Source: Pseudovibrio sp. Tun.PSC04-5.I4
GTDB lineage: Bacteria; Pseudomonadota; Alphaproteobacteria; Rhizobiales; Stappiaceae
NCBI RefSeq assembly: GCF_900104145.1
Contig: NZ_FNLB01000006.1
Span: forward strand, 2,678,501 to 2,742,500
Direction: 5' to 3'
DNA: 64,000 nt
Shown: piece by piece, positions 45,663 through 55,232 of the stretch
Layout of the letters: every line of letters starts with the position of its first letter
Numbering within the stretch: the stretch's first letter is position 1
Position numbers and translations under genes: made by a program
Notes under the pieces: model-generated
Seen by the model: the letters and a program-made list of their open reading frames with translations, nothing else
The model's database searches: none
What the model was told of the DNA's origin: nothing

Positions 45663-45878
45663 ATGAAAGCACCAACTATGCCTAAGACAGGCCAATGTAA
45701 GTGGACTGAGGGCGACAGCGGAAGCTACACGTTCCCCTGTCCAAACCTCGCTGAAAATGGCTCCTACTGCGACCATCACCGCAGTATCGTTTATGAAACA
45801 CCTGAGCAGCGTAAAGCGCGTGCTGAGGAAATGCGCGCTGCCAATGCAGCAGCTAATAAAAAGCGGCTTGCAGCCTAG
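45663..45878 (+). CDS. Small protein resembling only the C-terminal domain of GcrA
   Basis: A 71-aa protein starting at ATG 45663, after GGGTAGGTAG. Residues 11-40 (QCKWTEGDSGSYTFPCPN, then GSYCDHHRSI) follow the pattern at the C-terminus of the cell-cycle regulator GcrA: CxWP-G-x-FCG-x-YCxxH. The cysteines at 12, 26 and 36 and histidines at 38/39 could hold a zinc ion. The N-terminal helix-turn-helix of GcrA is absent, and the tail (EQRKARAEEMRAANAAANKK) is a charged helix. I infer a metal-binding small protein; function unknown. Confidence 0.68.
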   Translation: MKAPTMPKTGQCKWTEGDSGSYTFPCPNLAENGSYCDHHRSIVYETPEQRKARAEEMRAANAAANKKRLAA

Positions 45879-45899
45879 CCCTTTAGGCTGCATTTCTTC
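45870..45899 (+). terminator. Hairpin over the stop codon of the GcrA-tail-like gene
   Basis: Arms GCAGCCTA/TAGGCTGC (8 bp, perfect) with a 6-nt loop, followed by ATTTCTTCC. The stem contains the TAG stop codon. A plausible weak intrinsic terminator. Confidence 0.55.
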
Positions 45900-45952
45900 C
45901 GGTGTTCGTCCTCCCTTATCGGTTTAGATGAGCCCGCTTTCTGCATCGGCAG

Positions 45953-45990
45953 AAACAAAAAAGCCTCGGCACTGCCGAGGCTTTTGTTAT
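45953..45990 (-). terminator. Terminator of the atp operon
   Basis: A strong stem AAGCCTCGGC/GCCGAGGCTT with loop ACT; on the minus strand it is followed by TTTTTTGTTTC, about 25-55 nt after the atpC stop. Confidence 0.88.
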
Positions 45991-46010
45991 TCATTGGCAT
46001 CGAAATGCAA

Positions 46011-46418
46011 TCAGGAAGCTTTGATAGCTGCCTGCAGTTCCTGGAGCTGGGAAAGTACCAGCCGCGCAGCTTGTCGTGCATCTTCGTCCTTGGCATCAGC
46101 CACATCTTCACTCGCATCTTGAATCTGCTGTGCGATGTAACTGGCATCAAGATCGGCCATTTGGATCGCCTGTTCCGCCAGAACAGTCATGCCAGACGCG
46201 GAAACGTCAGCAAAACCACCCCGCACGAAATACTCGTGCTTGGAACCATCTTCGCTGAGCGCTTTAACAACACCCGGACGCATGGTTGACAAGAACGGCG
46301 AGTGACCAGCGCCAACACCAAATTCGCCATCAGTGCCTGGTACGATTACGTCTGTAACCATTGCCGAGATCAGAAGGCGCTCTGGTGAAACCAGCTCAAA
46401 CTGAAATGCTTCAGCCAT
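46011..46418 (-). CDS. atpC: ATP synthase F1 subunit epsilon
   Basis: Regulatory rotor subunit of 135 aa. The N-terminal beta-sandwich is recognisable (FQFELVSPERLLISAMVTDV, then VPGTDGEFGVGAGHSPFLST), with a C-terminal helical hairpin rich in alanine and glutamate. Last gene of atpHAGDC, about 80 nt after atpD, with a terminator following. Confidence 0.95.
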   Translation of the reverse strand: MAEAFQFELVSPERLLISAMVTDVIVPGTDGEFGVGAGHSPFLSTMRPGVVKALSEDGSKHEYFVRGGFADVSASGMTVLAEQAIQMADLDASYIAQQIQDASEDVADAKDEDARQAARLVLSQLQELQAAIKAS

Positions 46419-46497
46419 TTAGCTCATCCTCTATCCGTTTCCAAGAGTGACACCGGAAGCGTCACCCAAAGAAGTCACCGGTTCATAAGAACCAGGG

Positions 46498-47922
46498 TTA
46501 AGCAGCGTCCGCAGCCAGTTTAGCAGCTTTCTCGACAGCTTGGTCGATAGAACCAACCATATAGAAAGCAGCTTCCGGCAGGTGGTCGTATTCACCAGCA
46601 ACAAGGCCTTTAAAGCCTTTGATAGTGTCTTCCAATGCTACAAGCTGTCCTGGAGCTCCGGTGAAGACTTCAGCAACAAAGAACGGCTGGGACATGAAGC
46701 GCTCGATTTTACGTGCGCGGGTCACGACCAACTTATCTTCTTCAGAAAGTTCATCCATGCCGAGAATGGCGATGATATCCTGAAGTGATTTGTAGCGCTG
46801 AAGTATTTCCTGAACAGATGTCGCGACTTCGTAGTGCTCTTCACCGATAATGCGCGGATCAAGAATACGAGAAGAGGAATCCAGCGGATCCACTGCAGGG
46901 TAGATGCCCTTTTCGGAGATCGCACGGTTAAGAACCGTGGTTGCATCCAGGTGGGCAAAGGTGGAGGCAGGTGCAGGATCGGTCAAATCATCGGCAGGAA
47001 CGTAAACGGCCTGAACGGACGTAATGGAACCCTTGGATGTGGTCGTGATCCGCTCCTGCATGTCACCCATGTCGGTGGCAAGTGTAGGTTGGTAACCCAC
47101 AGCAGAAGGAATACGGCCGAGAAGTGCGGACACTTCAGAACCAGCCTGTGTAAAGCGGAAGATGTTGTCCACGAAGAACAAAACGTCCTGCCCCTGATCA
47201 CGGAACTGTTCTGCAACAGACAGACCAGTCAAAGCAACACGCAGGCGTGCTCCTGGAGGCTCGTTCATCTGACCAAACACGAGGGAACACTTGGAACCTT
47301 CGCCACCGCCTTTTTTGTTCACGCCGGACTCGATCATTTCCCAGTAAAGGTCGTTACCTTCACGAGTACGTTCACCAACACCAGCGAATACAGAGTAACC
47401 GCCGTGTGCTTTAGCAACGTTATTGATCAGTTCCTGAATGAGAACGGTTTTACCAACGCCAGCGCCACCGAACAAACCAATTTTACCGCCTTTTGCATAA
47501 GGAGCGATAAGGTCGACAACCTTAATACCTGTTACCAGGATTTCGGCTTCGGTTGATTGCTCTGTGAAGGCTGGTGCCAGCTGGTGAATTTCGCGCTTTT
47601 CTGTAAACTGGATCGGACCAGCTTCATCAATTGGCTCACCGATCACGTTCATGATGCGGCCCAGTGTGCCATCACCAACTGGAACGGAAATAGCGCCACC
47701 AGTATCACGTACATCCTGACCACGAACGAGACCTTCGGACGCGTCCATGCAGATTGTACGTACTGTATTTTCGCCCAGGTGCTGAGCAACTTCGAGAACC
47801 AGACGGTTACCGCCGTTGTCAGTTTCCAGAGCGTTCAGAATTGCAGGAAGTTCACCTGGAAAATGAACGTCGACGACAGCGCCGATTACCTGCGTGATCT
47901 GTCCGACTTTCGTGTCAGCCAT
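46498..47922 (-). CDS. atpD: ATP synthase F1 subunit beta
   Basis: Catalytic subunit of 474 aa. P-loop GLFGGAGVGKTVLIQELI near residue 152, the catalytic GERTREGNDLY, and the ATP synthase alpha/beta signature PAVDPLDSSSR near 345. The ATG at 47922 is used; a GTG lies directly before it. High codon bias. Confidence 0.98.
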   Translation of the reverse strand: MADTKVGQITQVIGAVVDVHFPGELPAILNALETDNGGNRLVLEVAQHLGENTVRTICMDASEGLVRGQDVRDTGGAISVPVGDGTLGRIMNVIGEPIDEAGPIQFTEKREIHQLAPAFTEQSTEAEILVTGIKVVDLIAPYAKGGKIGLFGGAGVGKTVLIQELINNVAKAHGGYSVFAGVGERTREGNDLYWEMIESGVNKKGGGEGSKCSLVFGQMNEPPGARLRVALTGLSVAEQFRDQGQDVLFFVDNIFRFTQAGSEVSALLGRIPSAVGYQPTLATDMGDMQERITTTSKGSITSVQAVYVPADDLTDPAPASTFAHLDATTVLNRAISEKGIYPAVDPLDSSSRILDPRIIGEEHYEVATSVQEILQRYKSLQDIIAILGMDELSEEDKLVVTRARKIERFMSQPFFVAEVFTGAPGQLVALEDTIKGFKGLVAGEYDHLPEAAFYMVGSIDQAVEKAAKLAADAA

Positions 47923-47947
47923 CACTTAAATCCTCGTCTCAACTCGG

Positions 47948-48835
47948 TCAAAGCGCTTCCGCGCCCGCAATAATTTCAATCAGTTCCGTAGTGATCTGTG
48001 CCTGACGCTGACGGTTGTACGTCGTTGTCAGTTTGTCGATCATCTCGCCGGCATTGCGCGATGCGTTGTCCATAGCGGCCATACGCGCGCCCTGCTCGGA
48101 GGCACCGTTTTCAAGGATTGCGCTGTAAATCTGAATGCCGATGTTACGTGGCAGAAGAGTCTCAAGGATCTCCTGTTCACCTGGCTCGTATTCATAAAGC
48201 GCGTCCTCAGTGGAACCGTCCGCAGCTTTTTCAGCAACTTCAAACTGAGCTGGAATAAGCTGTTTTACAGTCGGAACCTGACTGATTATCGATTCGTACT
48301 GCGCGTAAAACAGTGTGCAAACATCGAATTTCTCATCATGGAACATTTCCAAAACAAGATCACCGATTCGCTTTGTGTCACTGAATTCAATAGACTTCAG
48401 GCCGCGTAGTTCGATATTCTCTACAATGTACTGACCGTAGCCACGCTTAAGGGCGTCATGCCCTTTCTTACCAACGGTGACGATCTTGATCGACTTACCT
48501 TCGGAAAGAAGTTTATCCGCGTGTGCACGTGCCAACCGTGCGATGGACGAGTTAAAACCACCACAGAGGCCACGCTCTGCAGTGCAGACGAGGAGCAGAT
48601 GTGTCTGATCCCGTCCTGTACCCGTCATCAGCTTCGGCGCATCATCTCGACCTTCGAACCCAGCTGCCAAGTTACCGAGAACAATCCCCATGCGTTGAGC
48701 ATAGGGACGCCCGGCTTCTGCAGCATCCTGGGCGCGACGCAGTTTCGCCGCGGCCACCATTTTCATGGCCTTGGTGATTTTCTGCGTCGCTTTGACCGAA
48801 GCGATGCGGTTTTTTAGGTCCTTGAGGCTCGCCAT
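47948..48835 (-). CDS. atpG: ATP synthase F1 subunit gamma
   Basis: Central shaft of 295 aa. The N-terminal helix reads MASLKDLKNRIASVKATQKI and the C-terminal signature includes ENGASEQGARMAAMDNASRN, then TYNRQRQAQITTELIEI. Placed 33 nt after atpA and 25 nt before atpD. Confidence 0.97.
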   Translation of the reverse strand: MASLKDLKNRIASVKATQKITKAMKMVAAAKLRRAQDAAEAGRPYAQRMGIVLGNLAAGFEGRDDAPKLMTGTGRDQTHLLLVCTAERGLCGGFNSSIARLARAHADKLLSEGKSIKIVTVGKKGHDALKRGYGQYIVENIELRGLKSIEFSDTKRIGDLVLEMFHDEKFDVCTLFYAQYESIISQVPTVKQLIPAQFEVAEKAADGSTEDALYEYEPGEQEILETLLPRNIGIQIYSAILENGASEQGARMAAMDNASRNAGEMIDKLTTTYNRQRQAQITTELIEIIAGAEAL

Positions 48836-48868
48836 GGGCGCTCTCGTTCCTTATCCCGTTGCTTCGAA

Positions 48869-50398
48869 TTAACCGAGGGTCTTGACGAAAGCGTTCAGTG
48901 CAGTTTTCAGCTTTTCAGTCAAATCGGCGTCGAGTGCTTTCTTCTCCCAGATCGTGGAGAGAAGGTCAGCATGCTCTGCACGCATAAAGCGCAGCAGGCC
49001 AGCTTCGAATGTGCGAACTTCACGAACTGGACGATCGTCCAGGTAGCCGTTAACACCAGCGAAGATGACAACAACCTGTTCTTCCGTTTTAAGCGGGGAG
49101 AACTGTGGCTGCTTCAGCAATTCAGTCAGGCGTGCACCACGGTTCAGAAGCTTCTGAGTGGTTGCGTCAAGATCAGAACCAAACTGCGCGAACGCAGCCA
49201 TTTCACGGTACTGAGCCAGCTCACCCTTAACCGGGCCTGCAACCTGCTTCATCGCTTTAACCTGAGCTGAAGAGCCCACGCGAGAAACAGACAGACCAAC
49301 GTTAACCGCTGGACGAATGCCCTGGAAGAACAGATCAGTTTCAAGGAAGATCTGACCATCGGTGATTGAAATCACGTTGGTCGGAATAAACGCTGAAACG
49401 TCGCCGCCCTGAGTTTCGATCACTGGCAGCGCGGTCAGAGAACCGAGGCCGTGATCTTCGTTCAACTTAGCTGAACGCTCGAGCAAACGGGAGTGCAGGT
49501 AGAAAACGTCACCTGGGTAAGCTTCACGTCCTGGTGGACGACGAAGGAGCAGAGACATCTGACGGTAAGCAACGGCCTGTTTGGACAGATCATCGTAACC
49601 GATCACTGCATGCATTGAGTTGTCACGGAAGAACTCGCCCATTGTGGTACCAGCAAATGGTGCAAGGTACTGCAAAGGAGCAGGATCAGAAGCCGTAGCA
49701 GCAACAACGATGGAGTATTCCAGAGCGCCTGCGTCTTCCAGAGCCTTCACGAACTGAGCAACTGTTGAGCGCTTCTGGCCAACTGCAACATAGATGCAGT
49801 ACAGCTTGTCGTGCTCGTTGTCAGATGCGTGTAGTGACTTCTGGTTGAGGAAGGTGTCGAGGAGAATGGCGGTTTTACCGGTCTGACGGTCACCAATCAC
49901 CAATTCGCGTTGACCACGTCCGATCGGAATCAAAGCATCGATAGCTTTAAGACCTGTGGACATTGGCTCGTGAACAGACTTACGAGGCAAAATGCCTGGA
50001 GCCTTCACGTCTACGCGGCGACGCTCAGTAGCTTCGATCGGACCTTTGCCGTCGATTGGGTTGCCAAGTGGATCGACAACGCGACCCAGCAAACCCTTAC
50101 CTACTGGAACTTCCACGATGGCGCCGGTACGTTTAACCGTGTCGCCTTCTTTAATGTATCGATCGCTACCAAAGATAACGACACCAACATTGTCTGTTTC
50201 CAGGTTCAATGCCATTCCCTGGATACCACCAGGGAATTCAACCATTTCACCTGCCTGGACGTTGTCCAGGCCGTAAACGCGGGCAATGCCGTCGCCTACA
50301 GACAAAACTTGACCAACCTCAGAAACTTCGGCTTCTTGGCCGAAATTTTTGATTTGGTCCTTGAGGATAGCGGAAATTTCCGCGGCCCGAATATCCAT
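48869..50398 (-). CDS. atpA: ATP synthase F1 subunit alpha
   Basis: Nucleotide-binding non-catalytic subunit of 509 aa. P-loop GDRQTGKTAILLDTFLNQ near residue 170 and alpha signature PAVNVGLSVSRVGS near 363. Its ATG overlaps the atpH stop (TGATG), showing translational coupling. Confidence 0.98.
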   Translation of the reverse strand: MDIRAAEISAILKDQIKNFGQEAEVSEVGQVLSVGDGIARVYGLDNVQAGEMVEFPGGIQGMALNLETDNVGVVIFGSDRYIKEGDTVKRTGAIVEVPVGKGLLGRVVDPLGNPIDGKGPIEATERRRVDVKAPGILPRKSVHEPMSTGLKAIDALIPIGRGQRELVIGDRQTGKTAILLDTFLNQKSLHASDNEHDKLYCIYVAVGQKRSTVAQFVKALEDAGALEYSIVVAATASDPAPLQYLAPFAGTTMGEFFRDNSMHAVIGYDDLSKQAVAYRQMSLLLRRPPGREAYPGDVFYLHSRLLERSAKLNEDHGLGSLTALPVIETQGGDVSAFIPTNVISITDGQIFLETDLFFQGIRPAVNVGLSVSRVGSSAQVKAMKQVAGPVKGELAQYREMAAFAQFGSDLDATTQKLLNRGARLTELLKQPQFSPLKTEEQVVVIFAGVNGYLDDRPVREVRTFEAGLLRFMRAEHADLLSTIWEKKALDADLTEKLKTALNAFVKTLG

Positions 50399-50982
50399 CA
50401 GCCGACCTCTTTCATCGCGAACTTAAGAGAGTTGAGCTTCGTACGCAGTGACGTATCAATCATCCGGCTACCGATCTTTACGATCAGACCACCAAGAATG
50501 GATGTGTCCACATTCACTACGATTTTGACGCTCTTGCCCGTAGAGGCATTGAGTGCTTCTTGAAGAGCTGCAACATGTTCAGTAGACAATTCCGTTGCAG
50601 AGGTCACCTGAGCGGTAACTTCTCCACGTTTTGCAGCAAGCTGCGCCCGGAAAGCTCTGATCATGCCTGGAACGGCGAAGAGGCGCCGGTTCTTAGCAAC
50701 CAACTTCACAAAATTTGCGGTAAGGCCAGAAATTCCGACCTTATCCAAAATAGCAGAGATCGCCTTTAATTGAGCGTCTGCACTAAAAACGGGGCTCTTG
50801 ATAAGACGATCAAGATCAGCGCTCTCGCTTAAGAGCGCTTCAAACTGGTCGAGACCTCTCTCAACTTCTGACGTCGCACCCTGCTCTTCAGCAAGGTCAA
50901 GCAACGCAGAAGCATAACGTGAGGCTACACCTGAAATGAGAGATACGTTGTCAGTCACTGGATCCGTGCTCTCCCGCGCCAT
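50398..50982 (-). CDS. atpH: ATP synthase F1 subunit delta
   Basis: Stator subunit of about 194 aa, connecting F1 to the membrane stalk. The start at ATG 50982 (MARESTDPVTDNVSLISGVA) is preferred to a TTG at 51003; neither has a strong ribosome-binding site. The typical opening ASRYASALLDLAEEQGA and the C-terminal DTSILGGLIVKIGSRMIDTS are present. First gene of the F1 operon; the F0 genes are elsewhere, as usual in alphaproteobacteria. Confidence 0.95.
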   Translation of the reverse strand: MARESTDPVTDNVSLISGVASRYASALLDLAEEQGATSEVERGLDQFEALLSESADLDRLIKSPVFSADAQLKAISAILDKVGISGLTANFVKLVAKNRRLFAVPGMIRAFRAQLAAKRGEVTAQVTSATELSTEHVAALQEALNASTGKSVKIVVNVDTSILGGLIVKIGSRMIDTSLRTKLNSLKFAMKEVG

Positions 50983-51171
50983 CAAGATTCTGGCGGCTGG
51001 CAAGCCGGGAATCCAAATCCTTGATAAGTCGCGTCTAATTCAATTTGATTGGCACAATCTTTGAAACTGCACCGATAAAGCCGCGCTTCGCATAGCACAC
51101 GCGTGGCGGGCTTGCAACATAGCGTAGGTATTCCAACGCATACAATAAGACATCAAACTTATTCCGCTAGA

Positions 51172-53385
51172 CTACATGAAACTTTGGGGGTCAACATCGA
51201 CCTGTACTCGAATACCTCCAGTAGGCTTGGGGGCGATGGACAACCATTTTCTTAGAAAGCCTTGTAAATCAATAGTCCGGGGTGCAATTGCCAATAATCT
51301 GAAGCGATATCGGCCCCTCACCTGAGCCATTGCAGCCTCTGCTGGACCAAGCACCTGAACGCCTTCTGAACCAGGACTATTGATTGCCACAGATTTTGAA
51401 TATTTTTCTGTCAGCACTCGGTCTGGCCCGGAAATAATGAGAGCTGCAAGCCTTCCAAATGGCGGCAAACCGGCATTCTCACGCGACTCGATTTCCGCCG
51501 CGTAAAACTCCTCGGGATTTCCAGAGAGCAAAGCCCTGATTACAGGTTGGTCCGGGTTGTAGGTTTGAAGCAAACCGCGGCCTTTTCCATGGATACGACC
51601 TGCACGACCTGTCACTTGAGCCAAGAGCTGGAAGGTGCGTTCTGCTGCCCTAGGATCGCCGTTTGCGAGACCCAAATCAGCATCAACCACCCCAACAAGG
51701 GTCATTAAGGGAAAGTTATGCCCTTTTGCGACCAGCTGTGTTCCGATAACGATATCAACTTCGCCAGTTTCGACGAGCTTCATCTCCCGATTGATGCGCT
51801 CAGTTCCGCCCGGTAAGTCGGAGGACAAAACGAGCACTTTCGCGTCCGGAAATAACGCTGAGGCATCTTCAGCAATTCGCTCCACGCCAGGACCACATGC
51901 GACAAGCGAATCCGGCTTGCTACATTCCGGGCATTTATCCGGTATAGGTTGTGAATAGCCGCAATGGTGACAGCATAATTTGCCTCGAAAGCGATGTTCA
52001 ACAAGCCAAGCTGAGCAATTCTCACAATGGAACCTATGGCCGCATGTTCTGCACAGGGTGAGTGGGGCATAACCCCTACGATTCAAAAAGAGCAGCACTT
52101 GCTTGCCGTCAGAGAGTGTTTGCTGGATCTCGTTGACCATGGCTGGCGCGAGCCATTTGCCTCTCTCCGGGCCATCGCAACGCATATCAATGCCTTTAAT
52201 TATTGGCATTTCTGCGCCGGTTGCCCGTTCTGGAAGGACAATTCGCTGGTATCTTCCCAGCTTTGCGTTGACCTGACTTTCCACAGATGGTGTTGCGCTT
52301 GCCAGCACGACCGGGAATCCGGAGATATGTCCTCGAACAACCGCCATATCCCTTGCATTATAAGGAACGCGGTCATCCTGTTTGTAGGCCGTATCGTGCT
52401 CTTCATCCACAACCAGCAAACCGAGCCTGTGAAAAGGAAGGAAAAGTGCGGAGCGCGCGCCCACAACGACCTTCACTTCACCATTTGCGACTCCGCGCCA
52501 TGTTCGTGCACGCCGTTTTGGGGACACCTGTGAATGCCATTCAGCTGGCCGGACACCAAATCGCTGCTCAAACCGCTCCAAAAACTGGCTGGTGAGCGCG
52601 ATTTCAGGAATGAGAACGAGCGCTTGCTCGTTGTTTTTGAGAGCTTCCGCAACGGCCTCAAAATACACTTCGGTCTTACCGGAGCCGGTTACACCGTCAA
52701 TCAGGAAGGCTTTGAAGCCTTTGCCGATCCCCTCGCACAGCTGATTCGCGGCGCCTTGCTGAAGCTCAGTCAGCTTTCGGCCGGGCAGTGTCGGGTCAGG
52801 ATGTGGCAGTGGAGGCGTCGAAGGCAGCATGACCTCTTCCAACACGCCCTGCTTTTTCAAGCCATCAATGACTGAGGAGGATACGCCTGCAACGCCAGCC
52901 AAACCGGGACGCGTCCAAGCCATGCCATTACGTACATGTTCCAGTACGCGTTCGCGGGCAGCCGTCATGCGATCAGGCTCTTTACCCTCTCTATAACGAA
53001 CACCGGACAGCAGCGCTTCCGGTTCCAACCCCTCTTCTGAACGCAAGACCATGCGCAGCACCATCCCGGGCGCGCCAAGTGTCCATGCAGCAACCCAATC
53101 AATGTACTTTCTTAAATCATCGGCAATCGGCGGAGAATCGTAAACATGCAGAATGCTTTTAAGTTTTTTCGGATTAACGGCTGTATCTGGCTCGCCATCC
53201 CACACAGCACCAATCACTTCTCGTGAGCCTAAGGGGACACGAACAATCGAGCCGGGTCGGACATTCATGCCAGCCGGCACTTTGTATGAATAAGCACTTG
53301 CAACCGCTACAGGAACCAGCACAGGTACAATGACCTCAGGTTCGCTCAATCGGGCGTTTGCGAAAAACTCCTGCTGATGTGTCAC
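51172..53385 (-). CDS. priA: Primosomal protein N' (replication restart helicase PriA)
   Basis: DNA helicase of 737 aa that reloads the replisome at stalled forks. The frame is open to 54114 through the antisense of tal, so a start is needed. I choose the GTG at 53385, with TTGGAG 4 nt upstream, which gives the E. coli-like length. Visible: Walker A GVTGSGKTEVYF, VVDEEHDTAYKQ, eight zinc-site cysteines (CRTCGHRFHCENC, CCHHCGYSQPIPDKCPECSK), and QVTGRAGR for motif VI. priA next to the atp operon is conserved in this group. Confidence 0.94.
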   Translation of the reverse strand: MTHQQEFFANARLSEPEVIVPVLVPVAVASAYSYKVPAGMNVRPGSIVRVPLGSREVIGAVWDGEPDTAVNPKKLKSILHVYDSPPIADDLRKYIDWVAAWTLGAPGMVLRMVLRSEEGLEPEALLSGVRYREGKEPDRMTAARERVLEHVRNGMAWTRPGLAGVAGVSSSVIDGLKKQGVLEEVMLPSTPPLPHPDPTLPGRKLTELQQGAANQLCEGIGKGFKAFLIDGVTGSGKTEVYFEAVAEALKNNEQALVLIPEIALTSQFLERFEQRFGVRPAEWHSQVSPKRRARTWRGVANGEVKVVVGARSALFLPFHRLGLLVVDEEHDTAYKQDDRVPYNARDMAVVRGHISGFPVVLASATPSVESQVNAKLGRYQRIVLPERATGAEMPIIKGIDMRCDGPERGKWLAPAMVNEIQQTLSDGKQVLLFLNRRGYAPLTLCRTCGHRFHCENCSAWLVEHRFRGKLCCHHCGYSQPIPDKCPECSKPDSLVACGPGVERIAEDASALFPDAKVLVLSSDLPGGTERINREMKLVETGEVDIVIGTQLVAKGHNFPLMTLVGVVDADLGLANGDPRAAERTFQLLAQVTGRAGRIHGKGRGLLQTYNPDQPVIRALLSGNPEEFYAAEIESRENAGLPPFGRLAALIISGPDRVLTEKYSKSVAINSPGSEGVQVLGPAEAAMAQVRGRYRFRLLAIAPRTIDLQGFLRKWLSIAPKPTGGIRVQVDVDPQSFM

Positions 53386-53529
53386 GAAACTCCAATCCTT
53401 ATTGAGCGTTACCGGGTTTTGCTCTTGTTGTTTCCATGCACTCTGGGCTAAACACATACCAGAATTCACCCCCCTAAAGCCTCCCAGTACCCAACGAGAG
53501 GCTGTTAGGAAATCAGGAGCCTTTTTGGC

Positions 53530-54183
53530 ATGAAATTCTTCGTTGATACAGCTGACACCAACGAAATTAAAGAGCTGGCTGCAACCGGCCTTCTCGATGG
53601 TGTTACAACTAACCCATCCCTTATCATGAAATCTGGCCGTCCAATGAAAGAAGTCATCGCAGAAATCTGCGCGCTTGTGGATGGACCGGTTTCTGCTGAG
53701 GTTGTTGCAACCGACACCGCCGGTATGCTGAAAGAAGCTGAAGAGCTGGGCGCGATTGCAGACAACATCTGCATCAAACTGCCATTGACCCTTGAAGGTT
53801 TGAAAGCTTGTCGCGTTCTTTCCCAAAAAGGCATCCAGACCAATGTGACCCTTTGCTTCTCTGCAAACCAGGCACTTCTGGCTGCTAAAGCTGGCGCAAC
53901 TTTCATCTCTCCCTTCATTGGCCGTCTGGATGACATCAATGTTGAAGGTATGGATCTCATCGCTGAAATCCGTCAGATCTACGACAACTATGGCTTCAGC
54001 ACCGAAATTCTTGCTGCATCCATCCGTAGTGCAAACCACGTTAAAGATTGTGCACTTGTCGGTGCTGACGTTGCAACCATTCCACCAGCGACCCTTAAAG
54101 GCCTCGTGAAGCATCCATTGACCGAAAAAGGTCTGGAAGTGTTCATGAAGGACTGGGCTGCGACCGGTCAGAGCATCGTTTAA
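53530..54183 (+). CDS. tal: Transaldolase (small subfamily 3B, fructose-6-phosphate aldolase-like)
   Basis: A 217-aa class I aldolase fold enzyme of the pentose phosphate pathway. The start MKFFVDTADTNEI and GVTTNPSLI are classic, the Schiff-base lysine lies in CIKLPLTLEGL near residue 86, and NVTLCFSANQALLAAKAGA and SPFIGRLDDI follow. The phenylalanine in SPFIGR favours transaldolase over fructose-6-phosphate aldolase, which has tyrosine there. It is divergent from priA (144-nt gap) and has its own terminator. Confidence 0.92.
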   Translation: MKFFVDTADTNEIKELAATGLLDGVTTNPSLIMKSGRPMKEVIAEICALVDGPVSAEVVATDTAGMLKEAEELGAIADNICIKLPLTLEGLKACRVLSQKGIQTNVTLCFSANQALLAAKAGATFISPFIGRLDDINVEGMDLIAEIRQIYDNYGFSTEILAASIRSANHVKDCALVGADVATIPPATLKGLVKHPLTEKGLEVFMKDWAATGQSIV

Positions 54184-54215
54184 GCTCTTTTCAAATTCGC
54201 ATTATGTGACGACAT

Positions 54216-54250
54216 CAAGCGCGGACCTTCGGGTCTGCGCTTTTGTTTTA
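54216..54250 (+). terminator. Rho-independent terminator after tal
   Basis: An 11-bp stem AAGCGCGGACC/GGTCTGCGCTT capped by a TTCG tetraloop and followed by TTGTTTTA. Confidence 0.85.
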
Positions 54251-54415
54251 CCTGCCTTTTCTCCCCCCAACCGAACCACAGTGCGCAAGGTTCACACCCA
54301 TTCATTCAGGCAGACTTATCCGGCACAAACTTGTATCCACCGCGTCAAACAGTGTTGGCAGGGAATTATTAACCCTCTCCCGCCAGTTTCTGATGGTGAC
54401 CTAGAAAGTATCTTC

Positions 54416-55150
54416 ATGCGCAATCTTCTCTTGCTTCCCATTGCCCTTTTCATTGCTATCTGGGCGTCCGGCGTTTCAGCTCAAACGCCAACAAGTTTCT
54501 CGCAAGCCAAACGTCTTTTGGAAAAACACATCTATCCATCACAAGATTCCCGCGAGACGTTTTATTGCGGTTGCACTTACAACAGCAAAAAGCAGGTTGA
54601 TGCTGAGAGCTGCGGATACACACCGCGCAAGAGTGCAAAACGCGGCAAACGCATTGAATGGGAACACATTGTACCAGCCTCCCGTTTTGGCAAGCCCAGA
54701 GCTTGTTGGACTGAGGGAAATGCGGCCTGTGTGACGAAGAAGGGCAAGAGCTACAAGGGCCGCCGGTGCTGCTCGAAAGTTGACCCGGACTATAAGCGCA
54801 TGCAAGCGGACCTGCACAATCTGGTACCAGCTGTTGGTGAGTTAAACGGCGACCGCTCCAATTTCCGCATGGCAGTGATTGCCGGCGAAGAAAGAACCTA
54901 CGGCGCTTGCGATTTCGAGATAGACCGCAAAAATAAAGTGGCCGAGCCAATGGTTACGACCCGCGGGGATATCGCCCGGATCTATTTTTACATGCAGTCC
55001 ACTTACGACATGCCGTTGACTGATAATGAAGTAGAGATGTTTACCGATTGGATGAATGAAGATCCTGTCTCGGAAGAAGAGCAACTTCGTGATGCGCGTA
55101 TTCTGGAGATACAGGGCAACTCAAATACACTGATCTCTGTCGGCTTCTAA
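54416..55150 (+). CDS. Secreted endonuclease I (EndA/NucM family)
   Basis: Periplasmic or extracellular DNase of 244 aa. The ATG at 54416 starts a signal peptide (MRNLLLLPIALFIAIWASGV, cleavage near SAQ); the frame is open further upstream without a start signal. The family's catalytic region is EWEHIVPASRFG near residue 80 with a second motif DLHNLVPAVGELNGDRSN near 135-152. Several cysteines (YCGCTY, RRCCSKVD) suggest disulfides. It precedes a phospholipase D-like gene by 82 nt. Confidence 0.9.
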   Translation: MRNLLLLPIALFIAIWASGVSAQTPTSFSQAKRLLEKHIYPSQDSRETFYCGCTYNSKKQVDAESCGYTPRKSAKRGKRIEWEHIVPASRFGKPRACWTEGNAACVTKKGKSYKGRRCCSKVDPDYKRMQADLHNLVPAVGELNGDRSNFRMAVIAGEERTYGACDFEIDRKNKVAEPMVTTRGDIARIYFYMQSTYDMPLTDNEVEMFTDWMNEDPVSEEEQLRDARILEIQGNSNTLISVGF

Positions 55151-55232
55151 ACCCCTGCCCTTCCACCCTCATAAACCTGTACGGACAGAATGAATGCTGT
55201 GCGGTAACATTGCATGACAGTGGGAGGGTACA

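Noticed and set aside
53386..54114. N-terminal extension of PriA up to 980 aa.
   Set aside because: The extension is antisense to the transaldolase gene, and the GTG at 53385 with a good ribosome-binding site gives the normal PriA length.
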